A stretch of DNA of 7,965 nucleotides from Myxococcota bacterium (GTDB lineage Bacteria > Myxococcota > Polyangia > GCA-2747355 > JAKLHH01). The DNA lies in the NCBI GenBank assembly GCA_022710245.1, contig JAKLHH010000311.1, forward strand, positions 1-7,965, written 5' to 3'. The translations under genes and the position numbers were made by a program. The stretch's first letter is position 1. Every line of letters starts with the position of its first letter. Under the pieces are notes generated by a model. It saw nothing but the letters and a program-made list of their open reading frames with translations, was not told the DNA's origin and ran no database searches. Positions 7,184 through 7,965 of the stretch are shown piece by piece.

Positions 7184-7965
7184 CTAGCGGCGCCGCGAGC
7201 CCAGCCGGTACAGCGCGCGCGCGGCGCGCTCGATGTCCACCTCGAGCCCCAGCTCGACGGTCGTGTAGTTCACGCTGGGGACGGTCTGCAGGAACGGGTT
7301 GGAGACGCCGGCGCCCTCGTGGCGCACCGGCTGCAGCGTGCTCAGCCCGACGCTGATGTTCAGCGAGGGCAGCGCGCGCAGCTCCAGGTGCGCCTGGAAC
7401 CAGTGGCTGTCGCGCTCGGTGCGCTCGCCGCAGGGCGTGACCCGGCCGCGGGTCGCGCTGGCGACGAGCTGGGCGTCCGCGCAGGGATCAGCGCCCGTCA
7501 CCCCGGCGTCGGCCGCGGCGAGCGCGTAGGTGAAGGTGTTGCTCAGCGAGTAGGAGGCCGAGAAGGCCAGCCAGCGCAGGATGCGGACGGAGGCAGCGAG
7601 CTCGTTCAGGAACCCGAAGCTCGGGTTGAGCTCGGTGCTCCGCTGCGGCTGGTAGAGCGGCTCCTCGCGCCCGTTGATGATCACGGTGCCGCCGAGCGCC
7701 GCGGCGTCGGCTGTGCTGTGAGCATAGAAGTACTGCACGTGCCGGAAGCTGTAGCTGAGGTCGAGGCGCTTCCAGACGGTGCGTGAGAGGGAGAGGCCGA
7801 AGGAGAGCGCGGCGCGGAGGCCGCTCGCCTGGCTCGGCGCCGAGGTGGGCAGGGTGAGCCCGAGGCGGGCGCCGACGTCCACGCCGAGCCGCGGGACGCG
7901 GTAGAGCTCAGGGTGTGAGAGGCCGAGCCAGAGGTCAGAGAGGAGGACCCGGCGGCCGGTGCCCT
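7184..7965 (-). CDS. Putative outer-membrane beta-barrel protein (N-terminal part outside window)
   Basis: The frame stays open through the right edge, so the start lies outside and 259 residues are visible. A GTG at 7882 could begin a 232-residue protein, but the upstream codons continue the same strand-like pattern (SDLWLGLSHPELY) and it is better read as internal. The protein shows repeated short amphipathic stretches with alternating hydrophobic and polar residues, such as ARLGLTLP, AALSFGLSLSR, LDLSYSFRHVQYFY, LAFSASYSLSNTFTY, AHLELRALP, LNISVGLSTL and TTVELGLEVDI. They are joined by alternately short turns and long polar loops, as in outer-membrane barrels. Two cysteines (visible residues 161 and 178) sit in one long loop and may form a disulfide. 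The C-terminus ends in a basic tail instead of the usual terminal aromatic residue. It is followed after 31 bases by the lipoprotein protease gene. Its specific role is not recognisable. Confidence 0.7.
   Translation of the reverse strand, partial: GTGRRVLLSDLWLGLSHPELYRVPRLGVDVGARLGLTLPTSAPSQASGLRAALSFGLSLSRTVWKRLDLSYSFRHVQYFYAHSTADAAALGGTVIINGREEPLYQPQRSTELNPSFGFLNELAASVRILRWLAFSASYSLSNTFTYALAAADAGVTGADPCADAQLVASATRGRVTPCGERTERDSHWFQAHLELRALPSLNISVGLSTLQPVRHEGAGVSNPFLQTVPSVNYTTVELGLEVDIERAARALYRLGSRRR

Noticed and set aside
2860..7356. A + strand open frame of 1498 codons opposite the metalloprotease gene
   Set aside because: It is in exact codon-for-codon register with the real gene and stays open only because that gene avoids TTA, CTA and TCA. 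Its translation is a monotonous Val/Gly/Ala/Arg/Glu/Leu mix with no domain, and the - strand frame has a signal peptide, zinc motif and ribosome binding site.
1..7965. Searched for CRISPR arrays, tRNA genes, insertion sequences and long direct repeats
   Set aside because: No regularly spaced repeats, tRNA-like folds, transposase motifs or terminal inverted repeats were seen by eye; almost all of the window is accounted for by five coding regions.

Overview
The window is a very GC-rich, densely coding bacterial chromosome segment. The third codon position is almost always G or C, and the coding runs reach several kilobases. The gene repertoire is a HAMP histidine kinase fused to a receiver domain, a very long lipoprotein metalloprotease, an FKBP isomerase with a signal peptide and an outer-membrane barrel. 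This points to a Gram-negative organism, most plausibly a myxobacterium or relative (Myxococcota, Anaeromyxobacter-like). That assignment is inferred from gene style and composition; there is no rRNA or taxonomic marker.

Layout. On the + strand, positions 1-312 hold the 3' part of a glutaredoxin-like gene with a monothiol CGFS motif. A 151-base intergenic stretch follows (313-463), with competing short hairpins and an AT-rich dyad. A hybrid sensor histidine kinase (470 or 464 to 2548) comes next. The rest of the window is on the - strand and reads right to left. It starts with the C-terminal part of a putative outer-membrane beta-barrel protein (from the right edge down to 7184), continues with a 1387-residue lipoprotein zinc metalloprotease of the metzincin type (7152 to 2989), and ends with a periplasmic FKBP-type peptidyl-prolyl isomerase (2963 to 2532). 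The gaps between these three genes are only 31 and 25 bases and contain good ribosome binding sites and no visible terminator. They are therefore probably one operon whose promoter lies beyond the right edge.

How the genes may work together. The three leftward genes all encode envelope-targeted products: a barrel, a lipid-anchored protease and a periplasmic folding catalyst. A simple reading is a cell-surface or periplasmic proteolysis module in which the barrel is a partner, export route or substrate port and the FKBP helps fold one or both of the others. This is inference from gene order only. The kinase and the FKBP gene converge and overlap by 17 bases at their 3' ends, so the two transcription units collide without an intergenic terminator. 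Nothing in the sequence shows that the kinase controls the operon. The most interesting part of the window is the barrel / giant metzincin lipoprotein / FKBP operon, because the protease is far larger than its catalytic core needs and most of it matches no domain I can name.
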